Of a DNA stretch of 7,801 bases, positions 1 through 6,625 are shown piece by piece. The DNA is from Chloroflexota bacterium (lineage in GTDB: Bacteria > Chloroflexota > Limnocylindria > QHBO01), in assembly GCA_005880165.1 (NCBI GenBank), contig VBJP01000031.1:1-7801 (forward strand). Direction: 5' to 3'. The notes under the pieces were generated by a model. It had not been told where the DNA came from and searched no databases. It worked only from the letters and a program-made list of their open reading frames with translations. How positions within the stretch are numbered: the stretch's first letter is position 1; every line of letters begins with the position of its first letter. The position numbers and the translations under genes were made by a program.

Positions 1-593
1 TCAAGCCGCGCGACGCGTATTTCCAGGCCAGCGACGAGCATCACCCGGCGATGGCAGCCCATTACGACCTGGAGCCGCCGAGCCGCATGCTGCGCATGAC
101 CGTCAACGAGGAGACGTTCCGGCCATTTGCCGGGTCCGCCGAGCGGCTCACGGCCGCAGACATCGAGGACCTGAACCACCTCTACCAGCTGGGGTTTCGG
201 ACCGGGTTCCCGATCTCGGTTGTGGAAGACGGCCTGTACTACGGGGTGCGCGTCCACGGGCGGCTGGTGAGCGCCGCCGGTACGCACGTCATCAACCCGC
301 GCGAGGGCGTGGCGGTGGTGGGCAACGTGATGACCCACGTCGACTATCGCGGACACGACTTCGCGAAGATGGTCACCTCGGCAGTCACGGCGCAGCTCCT
401 GCAACGCGTGCCGGACGTGGCACTCAACGTCCACGCCGGGAACACGCCGGCCGTCGCGGCCTATGCGCGCCTCGGCTACGGTGAGTACTGCCAGATGGTG
501 GAGCGGCTTGGTCGCCGTCGTTCCGGGGCGTGGGGCCTGATGCGACCGATACGGGAGGCGATTCGACTGACATGGCAACGCGATCCGCGGTGA
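1..593 (+). CDS. GNAT-family N-acetyltransferase, FR47-like (5' partial)
   Basis: Probable acetyl-CoA-dependent N-acetyltransferase; the acceptor cannot be told. The frame is open to the left edge (first full codon at position 3). The residues before the ATG at 51 (YFQASDEHHPA) read on smoothly into protein-like sequence, so the real start is probably outside the window and 196 codons are visible. The acetyl-CoA-binding region is seen as VGNVMTHVDYRGHDFAKM (about codons 110-127), with YRGHDFA in the place of the usual R/Q-x-x-G-x-G/A loop. It is followed by the typical C-terminal GNAT piece LNVHAGNTPAVAAYARLGY, where the asparagine and 'YxRLGY' are family hallmarks. The fold assignment is strong and the substrate is unknown. 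The last 22 bases overlap the chosen ahcY start, so the two are probably co-transcribed. No membrane segment or signal peptide is visible in the part shown. Confidence 0.85.
   Translation, partial: KPRDAYFQASDEHHPAMAAHYDLEPPSRMLRMTVNEETFRPFAGSAERLTAADIEDLNHLYQLGFRTGFPISVVEDGLYYGVRVHGRLVSAAGTHVINPREGVAVVGNVMTHVDYRGHDFAKMVTSAVTAQLLQRVPDVALNVHAGNTPAVAAYARLGYGEYCQMVERLGRRRSGAWGLMRPIREAIRLTWQRDPR
553..558 (+). promoter_or_regulatory. Shine-Dalgarno-like site for ahcY
   Basis: GGGAGG lies 13 bases before the ATG at 572, inside the GNAT gene. The spacing is somewhat long. It is still the best purine tract near any candidate ahcY start, and it supports 572 over the upstream in-frame ATG at 530 or the GTG at 590, whose GTGA overlaps the GNAT stop. 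Confidence 0.4.
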
Positions 594-1858
594 GCGACGA
601 GGTCATGCACGACGTCGCCGACATCGGCCTGGCGGACGTGGGGGCGAGGAAGATCGAATGGGCTGATCGGCAGATGCCGGTCGTGGCCGGCATTCGCGAG
701 CGCTTTGCCGCGGAGCGGCCGTTTGATGGCTGGCGGATCAGCGCCTGCCTCCACGTCACCGCAGAGACCGCCAACTTGATTCGCACCCTGGCGGCAGGAG
801 GGGCAGAGGTCGTGCTCTGCTCCAGCAACCCCCTCTCGACGCAGGATGACGTGGCCGCCTCGCTGGTCGTCGACCACGGAATCCCGACCTACGCCATCAA
901 GGGCGAGGACCGCGAGACCTACTACCGGCACATCGCCGGGGCGCTCGATCACCAGCCCCACGTGACCATGGACGACGGCGCCGACCTGGTGACGGCGCTG
1001 CACACCCAGCGCACCGAGCTCCTGGACGGCGTGGTGGGTGGCACCGAGGAGACGACCACCGGCGTGATTCGCATGCGTGCCATGGCTGCGGACGGGAAGC
1101 TGCGCTACCCAATCGTGGCGGTCAACGAAGCACTCACCAAGCACCTCTTCGACAACCGTTATGGCACCGGCCAGAGCGCCATCGACGGGATCCTGCGTGC
1201 CACGAACGTCCTCTTCGCAGGCAAGACGGTCGTCGTGGGCGGCTATGGCTGGGTCGGCCGCGGGATCGCGTCCCGAGCAGACGGGCTGGGAGCCAACGTG
1301 GCCGTGGTCGAGGTGGATCCGATCCGCGCGCTCGAAGCCGCCATGGACGGCTTCCGGGTGATGACTGCGCGCGACGCCGCATCGGTCGGCGAGATCTTCA
1401 TCAGCGCCACCGGCAACCTCAACGTATGGGGGGCGGAGCACTTTCCGCTGATGCGCGACGGGGCAATCCTTGCCAACGCGGGCCATTTCAACGACGAGTT
1501 CGAGCTTGGTGCGCTCGAGGCGCAGGCGACCTCCTCGCGCGAGGTCCGCCCGTTCACCCGCGAGTACTGCATGGCCGATGGTCGCCGCATCTACCTGCTC
1601 GCCGACGGCCGACTGGTGAACCTGGGCGCGGCCGAGGGGCATCCGAGCATCGTCATGGACATGAGCTTCGCCAACCAGGCGCTCGGCCTCGAATGGCTGC
1701 GCGCCAACCTCGCGACACTCGAGCCAAAGGTGTACGGCATCTCCGACGAGATCGATCGCGAGGTCGCCCGCCTCAAGCTGGAGAGCATGGGCATCTCCAT
1801 CGATCCGATGACGCCGGAGCAGCTCGCCTACTCCCGGTCCTGGGAGTCCGGGACGTAG
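572..1858 (+). CDS. ahcY: Adenosylhomocysteinase, archaeal-type short form
   Basis: Cytosolic NAD-dependent hydrolase that splits S-adenosylhomocysteine into adenosine and homocysteine, relieving product inhibition of methyltransferases. From the ATG at 572 it is 428 residues. Visible family motifs are CLHVTAETANLI (59-70, catalytic-type H61), CSSNPLSTQDD (83-93), DDGADL (134-139), TEETTTG (158-164), VNEALTKHLFDNRYG (184-198, with K190, D194 and N195), NAD-binding GYGWVGRG (224-231), NAGHF (302-306) and HPSIVMDMSFANQ (357-369). The form DNRYGTGQS, the absence of the roughly 40-residue insertion of many bacterial enzymes, and an end reading MTPEQLAYSRSWESGT instead of a Lys...Tyr tail match the short archaeal/Thermotoga-type group. 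A relative in Methanocaldococcus prefers S-inosylhomocysteine, so the exact substrate is not certain. An in-frame ATG at 530 exists but would extend 64 bases into the GNAT gene with residues that look non-conserved. metK follows after 16 bases. Confidence 0.95.
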   Translation: MATRSAVSDEVMHDVADIGLADVGARKIEWADRQMPVVAGIRERFAAERPFDGWRISACLHVTAETANLIRTLAAGGAEVVLCSSNPLSTQDDVAASLVVDHGIPTYAIKGEDRETYYRHIAGALDHQPHVTMDDGADLVTALHTQRTELLDGVVGGTEETTTGVIRMRAMAADGKLRYPIVAVNEALTKHLFDNRYGTGQSAIDGILRATNVLFAGKTVVVGGYGWVGRGIASRADGLGANVAVVEVDPIRALEAAMDGFRVMTARDAASVGEIFISATGNLNVWGAEHFPLMRDGAILANAGHFNDEFELGALEAQATSSREVRPFTREYCMADGRRIYLLADGRLVNLGAAEGHPSIVMDMSFANQALGLEWLRANLATLEPKVYGISDEIDREVARLKLESMGISIDPMTPEQLAYSRSWESGT

Positions 1859-1865
1859 CCGTGAC

Positions 1866-1871
1866 GGAAGG
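1866..1871 (+). promoter_or_regulatory. Shine-Dalgarno-like site for metK
   Basis: GGAAGG sits in the 16-base gap between the ahcY stop and the metK ATG at 1875. The spacing is only three bases from its end, or six counted from the first GGA. It supports the ATG at 1875, which also gives the usual short lead before FTSESVTEGHPDK. Confidence 0.5.
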
Positions 1872-1874
1872 CTG

Positions 1875-3101
1875 ATGGGCGCCGACGATCTGCGTCTCTT
1901 CACGTCCGAGTCGGTGACGGAGGGGCACCCGGACAAGCTGTGCGACGCCGTCGCGGATGCGGTTCTGGACGACGTCATCGCCCGGGATCCAGGCGCACGC
2001 GCGGCCATCGAAGTCGCAACGACCACCGGCCTCGTCTTCGTGCTGGGGGAGATGACCACCGAGGTGTACTGCGACGTGCAGGCAGTCGTACGGCACACCG
2101 TTCGGCGCATCGGCTACGACAACTCCGCGCTGGGCTTTGACTGGGAGACGTGCGGCGCGATCGTGGCCATCAAGGGGCAGTCGCCGGACATCGCCCGGGG
2201 CGTCGACGCTGCCCTCGAGGCTCGTGAGGGGACCGAGCCGATGGAGCTGGGCGCAGGTGATCAGGGGATGATGTTCGGCTACGCGACCGATGAGACGCCC
2301 GAGCTCATGCCGGCACCTATCGTGATGGCCCATCGCATCGCGAAGCGCCTGGCAGAGGCGCGCAAGGCCGGCGAGCTGCCGTTCCTTCGCCCGGATGGCA
2401 AGAGCCAGGTGACGATCGGGTACGACCACGATGGCCGCCCCCGCCGGGTTCACACCGCCCTGGTCAGCACGCAGCACGACCCGGGCGTCGACCACGCCGA
2501 GCTGGAGGACGCCGTGCGTCGCGAGATCATCGGCCGCGCGGTGCCCGCCGACCTGCTGGATGCCGACACTCGCTACCTCGTCAACCCGACCGGGCGCTTC
2601 GTGATCGGAGGCCCGATGGGCGACTCCGGCCTCTCCGGACGAAAGATCATCGTGGACACCTACGGCGGCATGGCGCGCCACGGCGGCGGCAGCTTCTCCG
2701 GGAAGGACCCGACCAAGGTCGACCGATCGGCCGCCTACTACGCCCGCTACGTGGCGGCCAATGTCGTTGCCGCGGGGCTGGCGCGGCGGTTCGAGCTGCA
2801 GCTGGCCTATGCCATTGGGGTCGCGCATCCGCTGGCGGTCAACGTGCAGACCTTCGGGACCGGCGCGATTTCGGACGATCGGCTCGTGGAGATCGTCGAG
2901 GGACAGTTCGACCTGCGTCCGGGTGCGATCATCGAGGAGCTCGACCTGCGCCGGCCGATCTACCGGCAAACTGCTGCCTACGGTCATTTCGGGCGGCCGG
3001 ATCTCGATCTGCCGTGGGAGCGCCTGGACCGTGCCGCGCAGCTGCGCGACGCGGCGGGCCTCGCCGGGGAACCCCCCGTTCCGGCGACCGCCGGATCGTG
3101 A
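1875..3101 (+). CDS. metK: S-adenosylmethionine synthetase (methionine adenosyltransferase)
   Basis: Makes S-adenosylmethionine from methionine and ATP, releasing phosphate and diphosphate. The bacterial enzyme is a cytosolic tetramer. The product has 408 residues, slightly above the usual length of about 385-400. Key motifs are all intact: FTSESVTEGHPDK (9-21, with H18, D20 and K21 in the ATP/Mg site), the GAGDQGMMFGYA loop (127-138), IGGPMGDSGLSGRKIIVDTYGG (244-265) and the P-loop-like GGGSFSGKDPTKVDRSAAY (270-288). The C-terminus has the usual AYGHFGRPDLDLPWE (368-382) followed by a short low-complexity tail rich in Ala, Gly and Pro. The ATG at 1875 is chosen for its position just before the conserved N-terminus and its purine tract. 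Pairing with ahcY is common in bacteria, since both serve the methyl cycle. The stop TGA overlaps the GTG start of the next gene (GTGA, 3098-3101). No SAM riboswitch fits in the short gap upstream. Confidence 0.98.
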   Translation: MGADDLRLFTSESVTEGHPDKLCDAVADAVLDDVIARDPGARAAIEVATTTGLVFVLGEMTTEVYCDVQAVVRHTVRRIGYDNSALGFDWETCGAIVAIKGQSPDIARGVDAALEAREGTEPMELGAGDQGMMFGYATDETPELMPAPIVMAHRIAKRLAEARKAGELPFLRPDGKSQVTIGYDHDGRPRRVHTALVSTQHDPGVDHAELEDAVRREIIGRAVPADLLDADTRYLVNPTGRFVIGGPMGDSGLSGRKIIVDTYGGMARHGGGSFSGKDPTKVDRSAAYYARYVAANVVAAGLARRFELQLAYAIGVAHPLAVNVQTFGTGAISDDRLVEIVEGQFDLRPGAIIEELDLRRPIYRQTAAYGHFGRPDLDLPWERLDRAAQLRDAAGLAGEPPVPATAGS

Positions 3102-3730
3102 CCCGCGTCCCGGCGCGGGATACGCGCGCCTGGGGCGAGCAGGCCATCCGGGGTCCGGTCGCGCGTCTTGCGGCTCGGCTGCAGGCGTTCATCGGCAGAG
3201 AGGAACGCCGGCCCGTGGATCGCCTCCCAGACCTGCCGGTTCCGCTGCGCCGCTCGCCGCTGGCTGTCCCGTACCTCGACGCCGCCCGCGAGCGCGACCA
3301 CCGTAGGGCGGGCGCGGCCGCCTCCAATGCCTCCGAGCAGGCAATCGAGGCGCGTGCCTGGTGGGCCGCCGACGCGTGGGCGCATCGCGCCCTCTGGCAT
3401 TTCGAGCGGGTCGACATGGCCCTCGCCGCGACGCGGCAGGCACGGCGCATCGGCGACATCCGGGTCGCGGGCGGCGATCCGAGCGCCTCCCGACGCTACT
3501 ATGCCGAGGCGATCTCCGAGGCCCGCGACATCGGCGCTGAACGCGAGCAGGGTATGGCTGCCCTTGGTCTCGGTCGCGCGGAGCTCGATCTCGGCAACGT
3601 GACCGTGGCCCGCCGGCTGGCGGGAATCGCGGAAGAGCTGCTCGAGCGCGCCGGGGCCCCCGCGGACGAGACCGCAGCGGCTCGAGAGCTGCGAGGCGAG
3701 GAGAAGCCCGTTTCGCCGGAGGAAGGGTGA
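3098..3730 (+). CDS. Uncharacterised TPR-like helical protein
   Basis: I do not recognise this 210-residue protein. The GTG start at 3098 is chosen because it forms a GTGA overlap with the metK stop; no good Shine-Dalgarno is seen, so translation is probably coupled. An in-frame ATG at 3014 lies inside metK and adds an Arg/Gly-rich stretch that looks like out-of-frame sequence. Residues 1-80 are Arg/Pro/Ala-rich with no clear fold. Residues 80-185 look like paired amphipathic helices: a Trp-rich helix at 86-101 (WWAADAWAHRALWHF), then ASRRYYAEAISEARDIG (130-146) and AALGLGRAELDLGNVTVARRLAGIAEELLERAG (about 154-186). The last two carry the Leu-Gly/Ala/Gly-Asn spacing of tetratricopeptide repeats. 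There is no signal peptide, membrane segment or enzyme motif. Its end overlaps proC by four bases. The location suggests a cytosolic protein co-expressed with MetK and ProC, perhaps a protein-interaction scaffold; no function can be assigned. Confidence 0.75.
   Translation: MTRVPARDTRAWGEQAIRGPVARLAARLQAFIGREERRPVDRLPDLPVPLRRSPLAVPYLDAARERDHRRAGAAASNASEQAIEARAWWAADAWAHRALWHFERVDMALAATRQARRIGDIRVAGGDPSASRRYYAEAISEARDIGAEREQGMAALGLGRAELDLGNVTVARRLAGIAEELLERAGAPADETAAARELRGEEKPVSPEEG
3718..3722 (+). promoter_or_regulatory. Shine-Dalgarno site for proC
   Basis: GGAGG, within a longer GGAGGAAGG purine tract, lies four bases before the GTG at 3727 and inside the end of the TPR-like gene. It is the clearest ribosome-binding site in the window. 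It favours the GTG over the in-frame ATG at 3745, which has only GGGAG directly against it. Confidence 0.65.
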
Positions 3731-4629
3731 GCGCCAAGCGGGAGATGCGGGTCGGCATCGTTGGCGCCGGCGTGATGGCCGAGGCCATGATCGCGGGGCT
3801 CCTCGCGGACCGTGCTGTCACGCCCAATGCCCTGATCGCCTCGCACCCGCGCCGCGAGCGCCGGGATGCGCTTGCCCAGCGTTACGCGATCCGCGTTGTG
3901 GCGGGCAATCCGGAGGCGGCACGCGACGCGGAGATCGTGGTCCTGGCCGTGAAGCCACAGATGATCGGCCGCGTGATGCGCGATCTGGGACCGGGCCTGC
4001 GCCCCGACCAGGTGGTGCTCTCGATCGTGGCCGGCGCCACGATCGGCGCCCTCTCGTCCGGCCTGGCGCATCCCGCCATTGTGCGCGCCATGCCGAACAC
4101 CCCAGCCCAGATCCGGCGCGGCATCACGGTCTGGACGGCATCCCCTGCCTGCACGGCGCGCCAGCGTGAGCTCGCTCGCGCCGTCCTGCGCGCGCTGGGT
4201 GAGGAGCGCCAGGTCGACGACGAGGAGTTTGTGGCAATGGCCACCGCCCTGTCCGGCACCGGTCCCACCTACCTGTTCGCGGTGATGGAAGCGCTCATCG
4301 ACGCCGGCGTGCACCTCGGCTTTCCGCGGGAGCTTGCCCACGATCTGGTGGTGGCCACGCTCATCGGCTCTGCGGAGTACGCGGCGCGCTCGGAGCTCCA
4401 TCCCGCGCAGCTGCGGAACCTGGTCACCTCCCCCGGTGGCACGAGCGCGGCCGCCATCTACGAGCTGGAGAAGGGCCGGATCCGCACCGTCCTCTCCGAC
4501 GCGGTCTGGGCGGCCTACCGTCGCACGCTCGAGCTGGGCGCACGGCTGGAGGCCGGCACCCGCCCGGGGGAGCGCGGGGAGCCTGGAGCGGGACAGAACC
4601 AGCCGACCGACGCCGACCGGGTCGGGTAG
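3727..4629 (+). CDS. proC: Pyrroline-5-carboxylate reductase
   Basis: Catalyses the last step of proline synthesis, NAD(P)H-dependent reduction of 1-pyrroline-5-carboxylate to proline, in the cytosol. The 300-residue product begins with a Rossmann fold (VGIVGAGVMAEAM, 9-21) and continues with AVKPQ (74-78), RAMPNTPA (120-127), ALSGTGPTYLFAVMEALIDAG (174-194) and the signature LVTSPGGTSAAAI (232-244). All core motifs are intact. The family usually ends near 270 residues. Here about 30 extra residues after ARLEAG (272-277) form a Gly/Pro/charged tail that looks disordered. The GTG start gives a GTGA overlap (3727-3730) with the preceding stop and has a strong purine tract. The neighbours are methyl-cycle genes rather than proA or proB, so the grouping is probably housekeeping co-transcription and not a proline operon. 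Confidence 0.96.
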   Translation: MSAKREMRVGIVGAGVMAEAMIAGLLADRAVTPNALIASHPRRERRDALAQRYAIRVVAGNPEAARDAEIVVLAVKPQMIGRVMRDLGPGLRPDQVVLSIVAGATIGALSSGLAHPAIVRAMPNTPAQIRRGITVWTASPACTARQRELARAVLRALGEERQVDDEEFVAMATALSGTGPTYLFAVMEALIDAGVHLGFPRELAHDLVVATLIGSAEYAARSELHPAQLRNLVTSPGGTSAAAIYELEKGRIRTVLSDAVWAAYRRTLELGARLEAGTRPGERGEPGAGQNQPTDADRVG

Positions 4630-4640
4630 GCTCGCCGGAG

Positions 4641-5711
4641 ATGTTCGCGGTCGTGATGGCCGGCGGGTCCGGCACGCGCCTCTGGCCGCTCTCCCGGCGC
4701 CGGACGCCCAAGCAGCTGTTGCCGCTCACCGGCGACACGAGCCTGCTGCAGCAGACCGTGGCACGCATCGCGCCGCTCCTGCCTCCACGCGACATCTACG
4801 TGATCACCGGGGCAGGCTACGTGCGCCAGACGGTCGAACAGCTGCCGCAGCTCCCCGAGGAGAACGTCCTGGGTGAGCCCCTGGCGCGCTCAACGGCCGT
4901 CGCGGTCGGGCTCGCGAGCGTGATCGCCCGCCGAGATCCGGACGAGGTCTGCCTCGCTCTGCCGGCTGATCATTTCGTCGCCGACGAGGAGGCCTTCCGG
5001 ACGGCGCTTCAAGAGACGATGCGTGCCGCCGAGCGCGGCTACCTGGTGGTGCTCGGCATTCCCCCGACGCACCCCGCCACGGGCTATGGCTACATCAAGG
5101 TCGGCGCGCGGCTGCATCCCGACCTGCCAACGGCCACGGTCGAGCGGTTCATCGAGAAGCCAGACGCCGACACCGCGCGGACCCTGGTTGAGAGCGGGGA
5201 TCACCTATGGAACGCGGGGATCTTCGCCTGGCGCGAGTACACGTTTCGCCAGGCGTTGGAGCGATTCCAGCCAGAGCTTTCCGCGGCGTTGGATCGCGTC
5301 GCCGCGCTCCACCGCGTTCCCGGGTGGATGAACCAGGTCCGCGAGATCCTCGAGAAGGTGCCGGCCGTCACCATCGACGTGGGCATAGCGGAGCCCGCTG
5401 CCGCCGAGGGGCGCATGGCGGTGGTGCCGCTCGACGCGGGATGGAGCGACATCGGCTCATGGTCAAGCCTCCTCGAAGCGCTCACCACCCGGACCGGGTC
5501 GACCCTGGTCGCCAGCGGTCGCCACCTCGACCGCGGTTCGGAGCGGATCCTGGTCCATGCCGGCGAGCGGCTGGTGGTGACCGTAGGCCTGAGCGACGTG
5601 ATCATTGTCGACACACCCGACGCCCTCCTGGTATGTGCCCGGGATCGCGCGGAGGAGATCAAGCCGGTCCTCGACGAGATCGCCGAAAAGGCCGGCGAGC
5701 GGTACCTCTAG
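4641..5711 (+). CDS. manC: Mannose-1-phosphate guanylyltransferase (GDP-mannose pyrophosphorylase)
   Basis: Joins mannose-1-phosphate to GTP, giving GDP-mannose and diphosphate, the donor for mannosylated glycans and lipids. The 356-residue protein is the single-domain form; it lacks the C-terminal phosphomannose isomerase cupin of bifunctional enzymes of about 480 residues. The nucleotide-binding signature GGSGTRLWPLSRRRTPKQ (8-25) is typical of GDP-mannose rather than UDP- or dTDP-sugar enzymes. Further motifs are GEPLARSTAVAV (78-89, usually NTA where this has STA), LPADHFV (107-113), FIEKPDADTA (170-179), LWNAGIFAWR (189-198) and DAGWSDIGSWSSL (265-277). The ATG at 4641 follows the proC stop by 11 bases. 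GGAG abuts it with no spacer, so initiation may depend on coupling with proC. The next gene starts five bases after the stop. Assignment to the family is firm; a related hexose-1-phosphate guanylyltransferase activity cannot be excluded. Confidence 0.93.
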   Translation: MFAVVMAGGSGTRLWPLSRRRTPKQLLPLTGDTSLLQQTVARIAPLLPPRDIYVITGAGYVRQTVEQLPQLPEENVLGEPLARSTAVAVGLASVIARRDPDEVCLALPADHFVADEEAFRTALQETMRAAERGYLVVLGIPPTHPATGYGYIKVGARLHPDLPTATVERFIEKPDADTARTLVESGDHLWNAGIFAWREYTFRQALERFQPELSAALDRVAALHRVPGWMNQVREILEKVPAVTIDVGIAEPAAAEGRMAVVPLDAGWSDIGSWSSLLEALTTRTGSTLVASGRHLDRGSERILVHAGERLVVTVGLSDVIIVDTPDALLVCARDRAEEIKPVLDEIAEKAGERYL

Positions 5712-5716
5712 GATCC

Positions 5717-6382
5717 ATGGCGCGCCCCGCCGCGACGCCTGCAGGGCCGCTCTCGTCGGTTCCCCTTGGCTGGCTGGCTCGCCTGTTTGGGGCTGGGCTG
5801 GCGCTCTATCTGCGGCTCGTGGTGCGAACGTGCCGGGTCATCGGTCCCGCCACGCGCGACCAGGTGGTCCTGGCCTGGTGGCATGAGTGCAACATGGCGG
5901 CCTTCGTCACGGCCAGGAAACTGCGCGGCGACTTGCCGCATGCCTCGTTCTCGACGCAGGGCTTCCGCGGATCGGTCATCACCTCCATGCTCCAGCTCAG
6001 CGGGACTCCCATTCGGATCTTCGAGCTGCCGCCGGAGGGCGATCGCGTCGCAGGTCGGGCGTTTGCCGTTCGCATGGCTCGCCTCGCCGAGCAGGGATAC
6101 AGCCCGATTGTCACGCCCGACGGTCCGTTCGGGCCCGGACGAGTCGCCAAGCCAGGCGCGCTGATCGTGGCGCGCGCTTCGGGGTTGGCCCTGCTTCCAT
6201 GGTCGCTGTCCGTGCGACCCGAGATCCGCCTGAGCGGCCGATGGGACCGCCAGTACCTGCCTCTGCCCTTCTGCCGCATTCGGCTGCGGGCCGCTGAGCC
6301 GATCCGGATCGGTGCCCGCGAACCCATCAAGCCGCGCCTCGCCGAGCTTCAGGCAGCGCTGGATCGGCTGACAGCGGACTAG
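5717..6382 (+). CDS. DUF374-like lysophospholipid acyltransferase-family protein
   Basis: A 221-residue protein resembling the DUF374 branch of the lysophospholipid acyltransferase superfamily. These are thought to transfer an acyl chain to a lipid or glycolipid acceptor at the inner face of the membrane. Evidence is a hydrophobic/amphipathic N-terminal segment (17-37), AWWHECN (53-59) with the family WH at 55-56, TPDGPFGP (133-140), a KPGALIVARASGLALLPWS stretch (145-163) and RWDRQYLPLPF (175-185). These fall in the family order and the length is right. Two things are odd. The 'RGSS'-type motif usually found between the WH and PDGP motifs is replaced by PIRIFELPPEGDRVAGRA (98-115), and the HX4D of classical acyltransferases is not present (H56 is followed by ECNMA). 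The ATG at 5717 is five bases after manC, with a weak AGGA nearby. Its place between manC and a sugar-phosphate mutase suggests work on a mannosylated lipid, but this is inference. Confidence 0.75.
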   Translation: MARPAATPAGPLSSVPLGWLARLFGAGLALYLRLVVRTCRVIGPATRDQVVLAWWHECNMAAFVTARKLRGDLPHASFSTQGFRGSVITSMLQLSGTPIRIFELPPEGDRVAGRAFAVRMARLAEQGYSPIVTPDGPFGPGRVAKPGALIVARASGLALLPWSLSVRPEIRLSGRWDRQYLPLPFCRIRLRAAEPIRIGAREPIKPRLAELQAALDRLTAD

Positions 6383-6625
6383 GCCGCCTCTTCCCCATCT
6401 AGCGCTGCATCACCAGGAGTCGTGCAACGGCGCCATTCAGCGGCCCTGGAGCGCGGCGGGATACCGAACCGGTGCTACGGCAGCGCCATAAACGCTCCAT
6501 GCGCGCCCGTGCAGAACTATGCGCGATACGCGAGTCCGAAGCGGAAGCCGGCCGCTCGTCCACTCGCCGCGATACGGCTGAGTCGCTACCATGGATCGCT
6601 CCGAACGAGTGCCCGTCGAAGACCA
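6383..6625 (+). other. Intergenic region with short direct repeats
   Basis: This 243-base gap is the only sizeable non-coding stretch. ATGCGCG occurs at 6499-6505 and 6519-6525 (20 bases apart). GCGATACG occurs at 6523-6530 and 6569-6576, each copy followed shortly by GAGTC. GGAGCG (6448-6453) can pair with CGCTCC (6493-6498) across a 39-base loop. CATAAA (6487-6492) is a weak -10 lookalike without a matching -35. A four-pair GCGG/CCGC hairpin (6374-6387) spans the upstream stop but has no following T run. No tRNA, small RNA or convincing promoter is seen. A promoter for the mutase gene would be expected here. Confidence 0.4.

Noticed and set aside
530..571. Upstream in-frame ATG for ahcY
   Set aside because: It would overlap the GNAT gene by 64 bases and add 14 Gly/Asp/Thr-rich residues not typical of the family. 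The ATG at 572 has a better purine tract.
1859..1874. Possible SAM or SAH riboswitch before metK
   Set aside because: Only 16 bases separate the ahcY stop and the metK start, far too short for any known SAM or SAH aptamer.
476..2110. 544-codon open frame on the minus strand, antisense to ahcY and the start of metK
   Set aside because: The + strand frames carry complete, highly conserved enzymes here. The antisense product is low-complexity with no recognisable motif, as expected of GC-rich shadow frames.
1773..2987. 404-codon open frame on the minus strand, antisense to metK
   Set aside because: It mirrors the metK codons and shows no family motif; a GC-rich artefact.
6374..6387. GCGG/CCGC hairpin over the end of the DUF374 gene as a terminator
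   Set aside because: It has only four base pairs and no T run after it, so an intrinsic terminator is not supported.
6455..6480. tRNA T-arm-like GGTTCGGTATCC on the minus strand
   Set aside because: The stem does not pair, the conserved loop adenine is absent, and no acceptor or anticodon arm can be drawn around it.
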